Below are positions 11,613-23,211 of a DNA stretch of 64,000 bases, in pieces. The DNA is from Numida meleagris. Lineage: Eukaryota > Chordata > Aves > Galliformes > Numididae. Below the pieces are notes generated by a model. The model was not told where the DNA came from. It was given only the letters and a program-made list of their open reading frames with translations, and searched no databases. Positions within the stretch are counted from its first letter, which is position 1; every line of letters begins with the position of its first letter. Position numbers and translations under genes: made by a program. The stretch spans positions 22,282,331 to 22,346,330 of the forward strand of contig NC_034415.1 in the NCBI RefSeq assembly GCF_002078875.1. The letters are read 5' to 3'.

Positions 11613-13932
11613 CTGCAATGGAGAGACTGAGGCTCAGCTGGAGGCACCGGGCTCTAATAGGCTCATGCAAAGGACAGGTGTAAGCAATTAAGTAACCTCA
11701 GAAACACTGGAGGTTGTAATCTAGCCTTACTTAAACCACCTGTGCATCACTGAAAAAACTCACCAGAGTATGTGAGCTTGTTCTGTAATCTTCAATTCTA
11801 CAAAGAAAAGAAACAAATCACCCAACAAACAAAAACCTAGCCAACACACACTTTTTTTAGTGTAACTGGGGCCTGTCTGTATCTGGGAAGGGTACAGCAG
11901 AGTACAACTTCTACTAAATGGAACATTTTGATTTTTCTCTGTTCCTTCAGCAACCTGAGTTTTTAGGTGCCACACCTGAGCGATTTACCAAAGCCTCTTC
12001 TCTACATGTTCAACCCTATTCATTGGCTAACTCATGCCAGAACAAGTCCTGCAATACAGTCTCAGCCAAAGTGGTCATGACCTTGAGTAATGACTGCAAG
12101 ATTTGGCTTGTATATGATGCTTCTTAATAACCCAAACAGTTAAACAATTAAGAATGGTCAGCAAATCCAAAACCGGGAAGGTGTAAACAGGATATAACTC
12201 CTTACCTTTCTCTCAGCTTTAGATCTCACTAGAGAAGACCATGAACTGCAGCACATAAAATCCCTGAAATATTCCTGATATTTTGAGGAAGAAGAAAGGA
12301 ATTCCACATCAGCTGCTCCTTCAGTCCCTCTTTTTGGAAGGAATGATGTTCACGTGCAAAGAATAACAGTGAAAACCCCAAAGACTGTTAGGATTGTTGT
12401 AATAAGGGGAGCGAGCACAGAAAGGACCCAGCTGTAAAGAGCAGCCATGCCACAAGTCTCTGATTACTGGGACAGGTGAGCTGTTTTGATGCAGGAGCCT
12501 GCAGGACGTGCAGTGTGCTACAGTGGGCAGTGTTTGATGACTGCTCACAGGACCCCTCACCTTCGGTGATTTCCTCTGCCTCGCCACTGGAAAGCCGCTT
12601 AAGCTGCAAAACCCAAATTCAGATTCCCCAGTCCCCAGGTAAAAGTAAAGCTGCCAGGATTTCCAGCATTAATCTGAGTCAGCGGTAATGGTACTGCACG
12701 CACAGCCCGTAAGGGGAACATCCTTCAAGCAACGTGCTGAAATACTTGATGCAGTGGCTCTGTTGCTTTAATTCTTCCTCCAGTTTTCCACTATACTAGA
12801 TTCCAGAACTCATTTTCTTAAAACTTGCCTTTACTCTTCTTTTTTTTCCAGCTCACCTCTTACCCTCCCACTTGGCCTCATGATCTTACCACAACAATTT
12901 CTGCCTCTTCCCACATTCCTCACTCATATCATCTCTCCAAAAGCTTTCAGCAAGTCTTAGGGAGAGAACTCATTTTCATCTTCCCAGTGGCTCTCCTTAA
13001 GGCTTTTCCACTGCAGTCCCAGCTGTGTGGGGGGCACAGGGCAGCTGAGGTTTCTCACCACAAGCTATTCAGAAGGACAGACTGAGGCCTTGCTATGGGT
13101 TTGCACAAAAGGCTGTACCCTCTGGATGAGCCAGAAATGGGCACAGCACCTCCTGAGCCACAGAGTCCTATATGGGCTATACGACAGCACATTGTAACTG
13201 CACCAGCCTGTGGGGCCACGTGGACCAGCTGGACATTTGATTTTCCAAATACAATCTGTTTTGCCAAATCACCACACTTCTCCTAGCACGTCCTCCCTTA
13301 AGGATTCAGTTGTATTCCACTAAGTCACTCCTCCCACTGGGCTTTCCAGGCTGCCTTGGCTTCTCCAATGTGTTTTGTAGAGTCCTCAGAGCACGCAAGC
13401 ACTTTGTGCCTTGTTCTCATTTTAGCCCTTTACCAACACTCAGCAAATAATAACAGGCCAGTTAGGCCAGACCTACTGGAGACACCGGTTTCCTGTCACT
13501 ACAAAAGGAAGCTGCCTTGAGCTGCATTTGTCTCACAGGGACCAGGAGCAGCCAGCTGGCACTGGAGGGGTATAACATTGCTGGCTGCAATAGTGAAGGA
13601 TGTAGGAACCTCCATTCTTGGTGAAAAGCAGTAAGGTAGGAATAACAACACCTCCAGTGCTTGAGCGAAAGCACTATACAACTTGAGAGGACAGCATGCT
13701 CCCACGAGGCAGGAGCAGCAGCACTCATGGACTGAATGGCTTTGAGCAGCCCACTCCCACCGGGAGACAGTTCCATTGCTGGAGGTTTAGAGCACAGGGG
13801 TTTTGCTGAGACCATGACCATGGCCAAGAAGCCATGCACCTTCCTTTGGCTCATGCAGCTCCATCACTTGCAGTTTGTTTCCCCTCGTTTTCTAACCTAA
13901 AACAGAGTCCACACAATGCAGCCATTTCCTCA

Positions 13933-13977
13933 CCTTTTTTTTTTTCCTTTTTTTTTTTTTTTCTCTCTTTTCCTTCT
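13933..13977. repeat. Pyrimidine tract, 45 bases
   Basis: An uninterrupted run of C/T, mostly T, covers 13933-13977. On the transcribed (minus) strand it reads as a purine-rich tract. Confidence 0.95.
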
Positions 13978-14174
13978 GTGGGAAAGAGTTTGCTAAGGAC
14001 AGAGAGATAAATTTCAGAGCAAGGACTGGATTTTGTCAACGTTCCTCATACTTGTCCGGAGAACAAGATGAAAGAAGGCATTACCCCTATAGGCACATCA
14101 CCAGCTACAGATCCCTCTGCACCTCGTGCATTCCTGTATTTCTAATGACTGCTCAATCACTGGCAAAAAATACA

Positions 14175-14210
14175 GCGTGTGTGTATGTTTGCGTGTGTGT
14201 GTGTGTGTGG
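14175..14210. repeat. GT microsatellite
   Basis: An interrupted (GT)n array with gc and at interruptions, then an uninterrupted gtgtgtgtgtgtgtgt core, is seen here. It is likely length-polymorphic. Confidence 0.95.
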
Positions 14211-15589
14211 CAGAGGCTGGAAGATAAATGATTGAAGTAAGTACAGCCGTACACAGTAGTGCAACCACACTCTGAGCTACGACACTGGCCCCATTAATCA
14301 GTGCTGCTCCTCCCTGTACCGCTGCTCCTTTCCACGATCGGTGACATACACCATGCGTGGCTTCAAGGAGGCAGCTGCTCCTGTTGATTTAAGAATCCCT
14401 TTGGATTCCTAACTACCAGACAGGGATCAGGAAGTCAAGAAACAGTCGCATGCAATTAGGAAGCTGTTAACCACAGTTGGGATTAAATGTTTCTTTGGAG
14501 GGGGGAAAAAAGAAAAGCTGTTGTATTGAAAGGATGGGCTAGAGAACGCACCAAAGGGATGTTTCTTCCTTATCCCATTTCATCAAATAATTTTGTTGCA
14601 ATTCAGTGTAAAAAATAATTTTAATATTTAAAGGTAGGCTTTTTGTCATTTCAAACTGTGATGGATGAAACATGCGCTGTGCCAATGGGCAGTGGACTGA
14701 CCACCTCTGCGATAATAGCTGTCTACTGATATTAGTATTCAAATGTATCATGGGATGCATGATGGGAGCGTTGAAAATCCTAGCTTATTTTGCTGTTCAG
14801 CAGGAAGGCAGTAGTTGGGTCAGCAGACAAGTGCAGTGCTACTCATCACCTGGGGTATGCTCCCTTTCCACTGTATACACATTAAAAGAGATAAAACCAG
14901 GTTTTGTGCACAGTCTCTGCAAGCAATGCTGTTTTTTGAGAAACCAACTCATATAATGTATATACATACATACACAAACCACATATTTCCCATGAAAGCT
15001 CAATAATACATTTCATGCAGAGGTATTCAAAAGAAAGAATAATTTGATTGATTGAATCAGCCAGAACTCTGCCTCTTTTCTATTCATATTCACCCAGGGC
15101 TCTGGCTCTATGGTTACTACAGTTAGTATAGCTGGACTCTGAATCCAGTCATTAGGTGTCACCCTTGGTATCTTTAGGTACACTCTGCATTTCTTAGTCA
15201 AGTTCCTGAAGTGAAAGGAAAGGACATGAGAACTAAACAAAGTCAAGTCCCAGAACCACCCCCCCTCATCTGCGTAATTTTACTTGAGTCAGTGTCCCTG
15301 ATGGAATATATGTGTGGGTAAAGCTCTGCACACACATCCGAGCTCAAAGTGCTATGGGATGTGAGCTGTTTTCCAACAATAATTCTTCACCTTTGAAGTC
15401 TGTAGGAGCTTCAGGAAGAAGAAAGAGGAAGGGTTGTGGAGTGGCTATGACACCACCCTGAAAAAATTGTTCTGTTCCCATGGGCAGTACAAATCTTTTG
15501 CGTGATCACAAGCTTGTCATTTGGGTTTAGACCTTCAAAGCAAACCCGCACTTAACCTCCACTAAATATCTTCGAAGCATTTGGCATTA

Positions 15590-15635
15590 TTCCTCCTGTC
15601 TCTCAAAAGCCCATCTGTAAAATGGGGACAGCAAG
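15590..15635 (+). mobile_element. MIR-like SINE fragment
   Basis: The stretch ends with the block cccatctgtaaaatggggac, which matches the MIR segment tcatctgtaaaatggggata almost exactly. The bases before it match only loosely. It may be a short remnant of the SINE 3' part. Confidence 0.5.
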
Positions 15636-15886
15636 ACCCTCTGACTTGAGAACAGATGTTATGTACAAGGCACTGGCTGAATCTTGTAGATGGGACCCAA
15701 AGGAAGATCCAAAGTCAAAGATGACACTTAGCAGTAACCTCTCTTCCCACTATTACTTTGTGGAAGGAGATTGGGATTCTGCTGCAGTCATTAGCATAAG
15801 AGCAAAAAACACACTTCACCCTAGAAAAAAACGCATCAGCCGTATCTCAAGATCTACGTTATGCTGTCAACTTTGTCTATAGGAAC

Positions 15887-15938
15887 AGAAAGAAAGGGAA
15901 AAAGAAAAAGAGGAAAGGAAAAAAAAGAGAAAAGAAAA
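15887..15938. repeat. Purine-rich A/G tract
   Basis: The plus strand is a nearly pure A/G run made of gaaa and aggaaa motifs, broken only by a single c near its left edge. It is low-complexity sequence. Confidence 0.9.
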
Positions 15939-16884
15939 ACGTATTGGTGCAGAGTCTTTTATCAGAGTTAGGTGTACTGCCAAAGGTCAGCTGAAACTTC
16001 ATAAACACTGGATGACATTTTAGTACATTTTCTTGTTTACTTTTTTTTAATATTTGGATAAATTTTGGCAAAGGCAAAATGCTAGAACTATGAATATCAA
16101 TCTAAAAATATTTTTTGGACACATATAAGAACCATCAACTTTGGTTAACACTTTTTCCCCTGCTTTGGACCTTATTGGCTACACTGGAACTGCTCTAAAT
16201 TCAGTCCAGTTTCAAATCACAATCGGATGTGAAGGAACAGTGCCATTGTTCCTGCCACTACATGTTACATTTGTGACCACTTCCCATTCCTCTGATAATC
16301 CTTTTTAGCCTCATTCTGTTCCTGTGATGCCAACCTATTCCTGGAACGTGTTCAAATAACAGCCCTGTGTCAACAAAAAATCAGTATCACTGATATCAAA
16401 ATAAATGGTTAACATGGCCTGTGTGGGCAAAGGTCTTCACCTTTAATTCAGAGGGAGATGGATAGGAGGTGGCTCAGGCAGGGAAATGGGCAGCCAACTC
16501 CCGTCATGGAAAACAGAGATTTCAACAGCCCCATGTAGGAGCAGAATGGTTTCAAGCATACAGAGATGACCAATCCCCATATCAGCATATGTCGACTCAG
16601 CCCATCACACACCACAGGACTGTGACTTCCCTCTTTTGCAGTCAGACACCAGTAATACCCTAGACATCAGTGTCCACTGAGACTAAGTTTGATTTCTCTG
16701 AGCCACATCATTAGCGAACATTTCCTCTCCTAAAACCTTTGCTGACATTATCTTCCTCTGCCTTGGTCAGTCTTCTGCTCCTGAAACCCCTCACTCCCTG
16801 TACCCCAGGAAGCTGATAGCTTAGGACATTCCAACCTCATGTCAGGTGCAACATTAAAGCTCCAGAAAGCCACAAATGCAGTAC

Positions 16885-16900
16885 CACAGAATCATAGAAT
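16885..16900 (-). mobile_element. Possible CR1 terminal-repeat remnant
   Basis: The 16-base string cacagaatcatagaat is the usual reverse-complement CR1 terminus, but the following bases do not continue into recognisable CR1. It could be a minimal truncated insertion or a chance match. Confidence 0.35.
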
Positions 16901-19246
16901 TTACCATACCTAATCCTTGTAGGAAAATCGCTTATTAATAATAATGCCTTGTGTCCTTCTCTATCCCCATATAAATAGAGGAAATATGAGGAAACATGCT
17001 CGAATTCATAAAAGGAGATTTTGGGAAGGAAGAGTTTGCCATCAGCTTCTCAGGTTCCAGTCCAGCACCTGAAAACAAAACCCATCCATCCTTCCCTGAC
17101 AGGACAGAATTTCCATGCTAGTAATCCTTAGCTCCAGTTGTTACACCAACCACAATATATATATTTTTTTACGTGATATTTATTATACATTATCTCGTTA
17201 GCTGCCTATTTTACGAGCTTTATGTGGGCAGAGGCCAGAAGACAAGTAAGGGACCACACTTTGGAGGATTTCCCCTGTACCACACAGGCCAGGAACTTTT
17301 ATATGGTCTAGAGAGCAATACACAAGATAAGAATCTCAAGAGCTGACAGCGCCGCTTACGTGGGCTTCCAGAGAGCCAAAGCAGCATCCCAAAACCCACT
17401 GGCCCCTCTGAGAGATGGAACAGCCCTAAATTCACACCAGCACTTCTTGGGTCAGAGGCTGACATCGGAGCTCTAGTTATCACTCGTTTATGAAGGGAGG
17501 ATACCTGCCTGTTAAACAGCCTTGACAGGGCATTGTGGTTTTTATTGCAGTGCTGCAAAATATACTACTCTGGACTTGGAAGACACCTGTTCCTCTCTGA
17601 TTTATGAACCCTTCTGGCATCAGGGAGAGCAATGTCCACTTACTGCAGTTTCTGACATGAAGAATTCAAATACTGCAAAGTGAATGGGCTGCATGGATAA
17701 GCATCTCCATGAGGAGGATGTGGCTGCTGGAGTGACAACCGCTGCTGCTGGCTGGGTTGGTTTCCTGCAGTACCTCTGAGTTTCCATCCCAGTGGAGGCC
17801 TTCACGGCCAAGGAAAGGAGTGGGTGCCTGGTCAACGTGATTTAGCCTAAAGATGGCAACAGCCCAGGAGATGCGCTTTGAGCTTATTCTGCAGGATGGA
17901 AGCCAGGAGGGAGCTCTGCAAAACCGTGCATGTTGCTAGTAGCCCATCCTTCAATTCCTGCTGCTTTTAGGTGACGATTTCTTTTTATTAAGCATCAAAA
18001 TTTGAAGACGTGTATTAGAAACATGAGTAGACTTGCATTTTCAGGATAAGTCCTATCTGTCCCAGCGCAAACATCTACTCATGATGAGTGTTAAGAACAC
18101 ATTATGTGCATTTCCAGAACATTTTGGAGGACTGGGCTAGGCTATCTATCCCATGTTCTGGATTTTGTGCTGCTGAAATATTTTTTTTTTCAGAAGCATA
18201 CTCTGACACCAAACTAGCCACCACATTCCCATTCTGTGCTCGTCCAATTTCGTTCTCATCCGCTTTGCAGAATGCCGAGCAGTTCTCAAGTGACAACTCT
18301 GCAGCCAGAGAGAGGCTCGGAAGTTTTCTGAGAACAGGTCAAAGAGCAGTCGCGCTTTTCCCACTCACACCTCCCCATCCTCATGCTGCCCCTGCTCCAG
18401 GAACCCCTCAGGAACTACTCTGAGGTTTGGGCTAGCTCAGCATTTCCACTACAGGAATGGATTTTCCATCGCGCTCCTTGGCTTAGAGAAAGCCTGTAGT
18501 GTCCCAAACCTCGGAAAGAAAGGAACAGCACTGAGAAACTGTGAGGAGAAGGGGCTGCAACTTCTCTCTAAGCAGAAAGTGTGGTCTTGCAGCTGAACAG
18601 AGAGGGGCTTCACAAACCTAAATTATTTTCTGGCTCAGATTCATTACTACTTGGACACATTTGTGCACTTTTCATCAGCATTTCTGCTCAGTCCTCCCTG
18701 ACCTCTGCTCTTGCAGGGCTGCATTGCACCAGTTGCCTGGCTGCTGCAGATGCATTGCAGTTCATGCTGGCCAGTGTTCTGTAGTTAGCCTACCTGATAA
18801 CAAGCACACTGGGTACCTCTTAGGATGGAAAGGCAATTTGAGTGTAAAAATGAAGACCTTGGAGTTTCAAATTAGCTAGCTCAGCTCCATGAGCCACTGG
18901 AGCATCTAAATCTATAAACAGAGGAAAATTACGAATAGAAAAAGGCCGAGGGAGAAAGTAGCCTGAAAGCTAGTGAATTCTCTAAAAGCAGCATATGATA
19001 TTTCACAGAAAAAGAAAATCTGTAGGTGTAACAAACACGTCAGGAGCCATTGCTGGCCTAACTGTAGGCTTGTAGGGTCGGCTGCAACTCCCGAAGCCCT
19101 GGACACCCCCATCCCTGTAGCCATCAGCCTCAAACCCTGCTGTGCCTGCTGTTCTCCCAGGTGGCACCCGGCTCGAGGGCAGTCATGTGCCCTACCTGGC
19201 CTCACGTGCTCCTTGTGGGCATTTGGGCGGAAAGAAAGCACATTTC

Positions 19247-19390
19247 AAAGAAAAAAAAAAAAAGAGGCAAAGAAAAAAAAAAAAGAGGCAAAGAAAAAAA
19301 AAGAAAAGAGAAAAAAAAAGAACAAGGGGAAAAAGAGAAGAAGAGGAAAAAAGAAATAAATAAAGAAAAAAAAAGGAAAAAAAGGGAGAA
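19247..19390. repeat. Long purine tract with 21-bp tandem units
   Basis: About 144 bases are almost entirely A/G on the plus strand, with a few interruptions (c at 19268, 19289 and 19323, and rare t). At the left end a 21-base unit, gaggcaaag followed by twelve A, occurs at 19264-19284, recurs at 19285 with a shorter A run, and has a partial copy before it from 19246. The long reading frames across it, rich in Lys on one strand and Phe on the other, are artefacts of composition. Confidence 0.95.
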
Positions 19391-19649
19391 TAGCCACAGG
19401 GATGGCTTGTGCATCTCACAAACAGCTTGGGGGGGTGATACTTCTATCCCTGTTAAAAAAAACCCTGAGACGTCATGACCTCCCTGTATGTTTTCTATTT
19501 GTTTTCTCAAACCAGCGCTATAGTTGCTTTCCAAGCACTTGAGAAAAATAAAAAAAAATAAAAACTGAAAACGAACGTACCACCAGCCCCTCCTCCAAGG
19601 CTTCCTTCCCCACCCCACCCCAACCCTTTCCCCACTCCCCTTGGTAGCG

Positions 19650-20080
19650 ATGCCAAAATATGCAGCTGGCCTCTCTATCTGAATGAATGTTTTGATTAAA
19701 GAAGCCTTAGCAAAACACAGTCAGAACAATGATCCCGGCCCCCTTTTTGCAAGCTGCACCCAGCTATGCAGTGTATATTTAGGTCCAGATTACAGAGACC
19801 TGTTCATTAACTGAATGAGGATGACGAGCCTGCAGAGTATGCAAATACAGGTTTTGGTTTCAGAGGGGGGTGTAAATCTTAACTACATATTGATAACTCC
19901 TGCCCCACTTAAAAGCTCAATTTAACTTTGGGATTTCTTTTTGAGGCCAGCTTTCATGAGCTTGCAAACATATGGAAAAGTTCAAGTTTTTCTATTTCCC
20001 TTCCAAATGCTTTGTTTCCTTTGACAAAGATTTTTTTTTTCTATTCTGACACTAAAACCATCACCTATTATATTGCCATG
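19650..20080. promoter_or_regulatory. Candidate intronic enhancer patch (tentative)
   Basis: The stretch is unique-looking, non-repetitive DNA dense in developmental-factor type motifs. It has an octamer ATGCAAAT at 19839-19846 (POU-type), an acatatg E-box-like word near 19970, a ctttgacaaag word near 20018 that resembles TCF/SOX sites, and homeodomain-like attaa words near 19805. It sits in the large intron between the two TIKI2 exons. The call rests only on motif density and absence of repeats; without cross-species alignment it is a guess. Confidence 0.2.
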
Positions 20081-20128
20081 ACACCCAAGCAAAGATACTG
20101 ATCAAAAGGCAAAGCAGGGCAATAAAGT

Positions 20129-20151
20129 AAAAAAAAAAAAAAAAAAAAAAA
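20129..20151 (+). repeat. A23 homopolymer
   Basis: Twenty-three A residues follow aataaagt. The aataaa is only two bases from the run, closer than a normal cleavage-site spacing, so this is more likely slippage than a retrogene tail. Confidence 0.9.
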
Positions 20152-21376
20152 TTGGTCCAGAGGGTTTGTTTGGGGGATTGGGTTTTCAAAGCATTGCAAT
20201 TCTTTTTCCAAAGGTATTTTTCATTTCATTCTCTGTTGCACAGTGGGAGAGCAGCTGGTCAGTAGTGGGTACAAACTCAGCTCTGGGCGTCCTAACCATG
20301 AGGGCTCTTCCACGAGCTTCTAAATGTCCCTGGTCAGCCAGGTGACAATGAAGGGCTGAAAGCTTACATGAAATTTGCCACCTGCTTTTAGGTTTGAAGT
20401 CACCATCAGAGAGCAAAACCAGATTACTCTGGAGAACTGGATCTACTGTGTTCCCTACTCAGTCACGTGTATTAACTGTATCAAAGCAAGAAATGTTGTG
20501 TCAAGGAGTACCTCAAACCATCAACTTTTAGGATACCAATGAATATCAATGCTGTCAAGTCAACAAAGACAATCAAATTGCTGACCCCTTTTTTTCCCTC
20601 CTTGCCTTAATGAGGGGACAAACACATCCTCTAGATAAAACACAAAGGGAGAAGAAGCATCTTCTATATTCAACTCACAAGATATTGTTAAAAAAACCAA
20701 CAAGTCTTTCTGGTTTCTCTTGAACAAGTCTTTCCAAGAAACACTTCATAAACCAGCACTTTGCAAAGAAGAGAGAGTAAATGCTTTATAGCAAACATAC
20801 AGCAATGCACAGAAAGCAGCATGCTACTACCTTGAATTCCAAACATTTTTCCCAACCATTTTTTCATTCTCTTTAATAGTTCATTCCCTTACTAATAAAC
20901 ACAGTTAGTCAACAACCCTCAAATATTTTTCATATAAATCAGTTCTTTTCTGTATGTTTCTTTACTAAGTCTTTGAAAGAAAAACCTTTGCCTCTAAATG
21001 TCTTGTTCCAATCTTTCTCCTACTTTTTCTCCCTCACCCTTCATCTTCGCCATAGAAATTGGAAAGAGGAAAGAAGGAACGTCCAAGTTAAGACAATGCT
21101 AAAAGCAGGCACATAATGAAAATTTACAAGCAAGAACCTATTTTCAAAACCTGTAGCAGGAAAATTATCTGGAAGCGTTCCAGATTACTCACAAAAAAAT
21201 CACCTCTGTGGAGATTTCCCCAGCACTGTCATCAACAAGTAGACTTTCTCATTCTGGATCTGTAACCAATTTTGTAAAACACGTAAGCCAAAATATAATA
21301 TTGCTCCAATCTGGAATCCTGTTCTGACATAATATGAAAATTAGACTCTGAAAATTTTGGCTGCCCTTGTGGGTTG

Positions 21377-21403
21377 TTTTTTTTTTTTGTTTTTTTTTTT
21401 TTT
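21377..21403. repeat. T-rich homopolymer run
   Basis: Twelve T, one G, then fourteen T. It is low-complexity sequence. Confidence 0.9.
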
Positions 21404-23196
21404 AAACTTCCAAATGCTCAGGTGCAGGTGGAAAGAATGTGTGACCCTACCACAGCTGATCAGGAGCTCTTCTGAACTCTGGGAAAGCAACATCTCTCCA
21501 GAAGCAGCCAGGAGGTGGGGGGCATCCTCTGCTTGTTGCTGGGGCACAAGCAGCTCTGAACATGTCATCAGACACCAGGGGAACGTTGGGCCTGCCGTGG
21601 ATTTTAGTAATAACATACATGCATGGAAGTGCTACAACCACTCGCTGGGGAGCTCCCTCTGTGCCCGGGACAACCTTGCACTTGCTTTGCTGGAAAGCCT
21701 GTAATCACTTTCCCTGGAAGGACGAGAGGCTGTGCCAGTTTGTCTGCACTTTGTTACAGTTGAAAATGATAAGATGCTTCCAAAGTGTAGTGTTACAATA
21801 GCTGTGCCTTCAGTTTAAGGATTTATCTTCCTTTGCCGTAGATAAAACCCCATTCCTTGAACAAATTAGGTCTGCTTATCATTCAGCGCTCTACCTAATG
21901 GTTTCAGCTGTGTGTTTCTGCATTTATTGAAGCTGGGGCATTCCACAGATAGTTCTCATTGATTTGAGAAGTGAGCCAGAAATCCAGTCATATTTTATCC
22001 AAAATGAGAATGGGGCAAATTAATGATATAATTAGAATTATCAGTACTCGTAAATCTTAAAGGACAGGTTTAAATGCAGGATGATAACATTTTTAAAGGG
22101 GTATAAAACATGACCTGTTTATAAACAGCAAATGTATTGTGAAGTAATGAGCTGAACCTTTTCTTTAGTGTAGGGAAGCTGGCTACCAACATGCTGTTAG
22201 CGTACGGATCTCGAACGCTGTGTTATCAGGATCACTCCGCATATTTCAAAAGGCAACGTCCACTACCCAAAAACTATTTGACCGTGAATCCTTGGGTCAA
22301 AATTATGACTGAGAACAGCAGAGGAAAAACAAGTGCTGGAGATCACAGGTATAGTTTTTGGGTAGGGTTAGAGGAAAAAAGAAAAACAAATGAAAAACAT
22401 CATACATCTCTATAAAAAGGGCACAAAGGAACACAAAGAAATGCAGAAGCAGTGAATTCCATGCTGGCAAAGATGAATCTGCTCTACAGAATTGTCCTTA
22501 AAAATTCGAACATCTCAAAACTGATCACAGGAAGTAAGGGTACAAGATACCCCCAAACCAAAACTCTGCATGTATCAGTTCAGCATATTTTAATAAAGAC
22601 CTCAACATCAGACTTAGGGAACAAAATATAAGAGAAATTGTTCTGTACCATACTTCTTGCTCACTGAAGCTCCAGGTCATTAGGGACTTTTTAAACTATC
22701 TTAGGTAAGAAAAAGTGTTCTCTGGAGGTTGATCATTTTCTAATTTTGCACTAACAGATTTATTTCTTTTTTCACCTGGACCTATTGACCTTAATTCCAT
22801 TGTAAGAACTTCAGACAATACAGAGGTTAAAGTTGCTGATCTAATCCAATACGTCTTCACATGTAGAGTGCGTTTTTAAAAAGCACAGAAAGAAACTATG
22901 CTTTCTGTGGAAAAAGTTTGAAGAAAAAACAACATAAACCTATGCTATCCTTAACTTAAAGAGTATTTTCTTTTCAGCATCATGTTGACTTTCTGCCCAG
23001 AAACTCCAGCCTAAGTCTCTTGACTGAACAAGTCACCAGAGAATCGTGCATTTGCAGAAGGCTGTACAAGCAGGAGAGACGCTTTGTATGCCACTTTGGG
23101 TCATAGTCTAACTGAATAAACTCAGCCTCTTAAAATTTTATTAAGTTTGAATAAGGATTTATATGTTCAGAGAAATGGTACTTGGAAACAAAATGT

Positions 23197-23211
23197 AAAA
23201 AAAAAAAAAAA
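23197..23211. repeat. A15 homopolymer
   Basis: Fifteen consecutive A residues, with no target-site duplication or polyadenylation signal apparent. Confidence 0.9.

Noticed and set aside
19142..19618. Several overlapping Lys-rich plus-strand and Phe-rich minus-strand reading frames
   Set aside because: They are translations of the purine tract at 19247-19390; the composition explains them fully.
20121..20151. AATAAA followed by A23, suggesting a processed-pseudogene tail
   Set aside because: The spacing is only two bases, no coding remnant lies upstream and no target-site duplication is visible.
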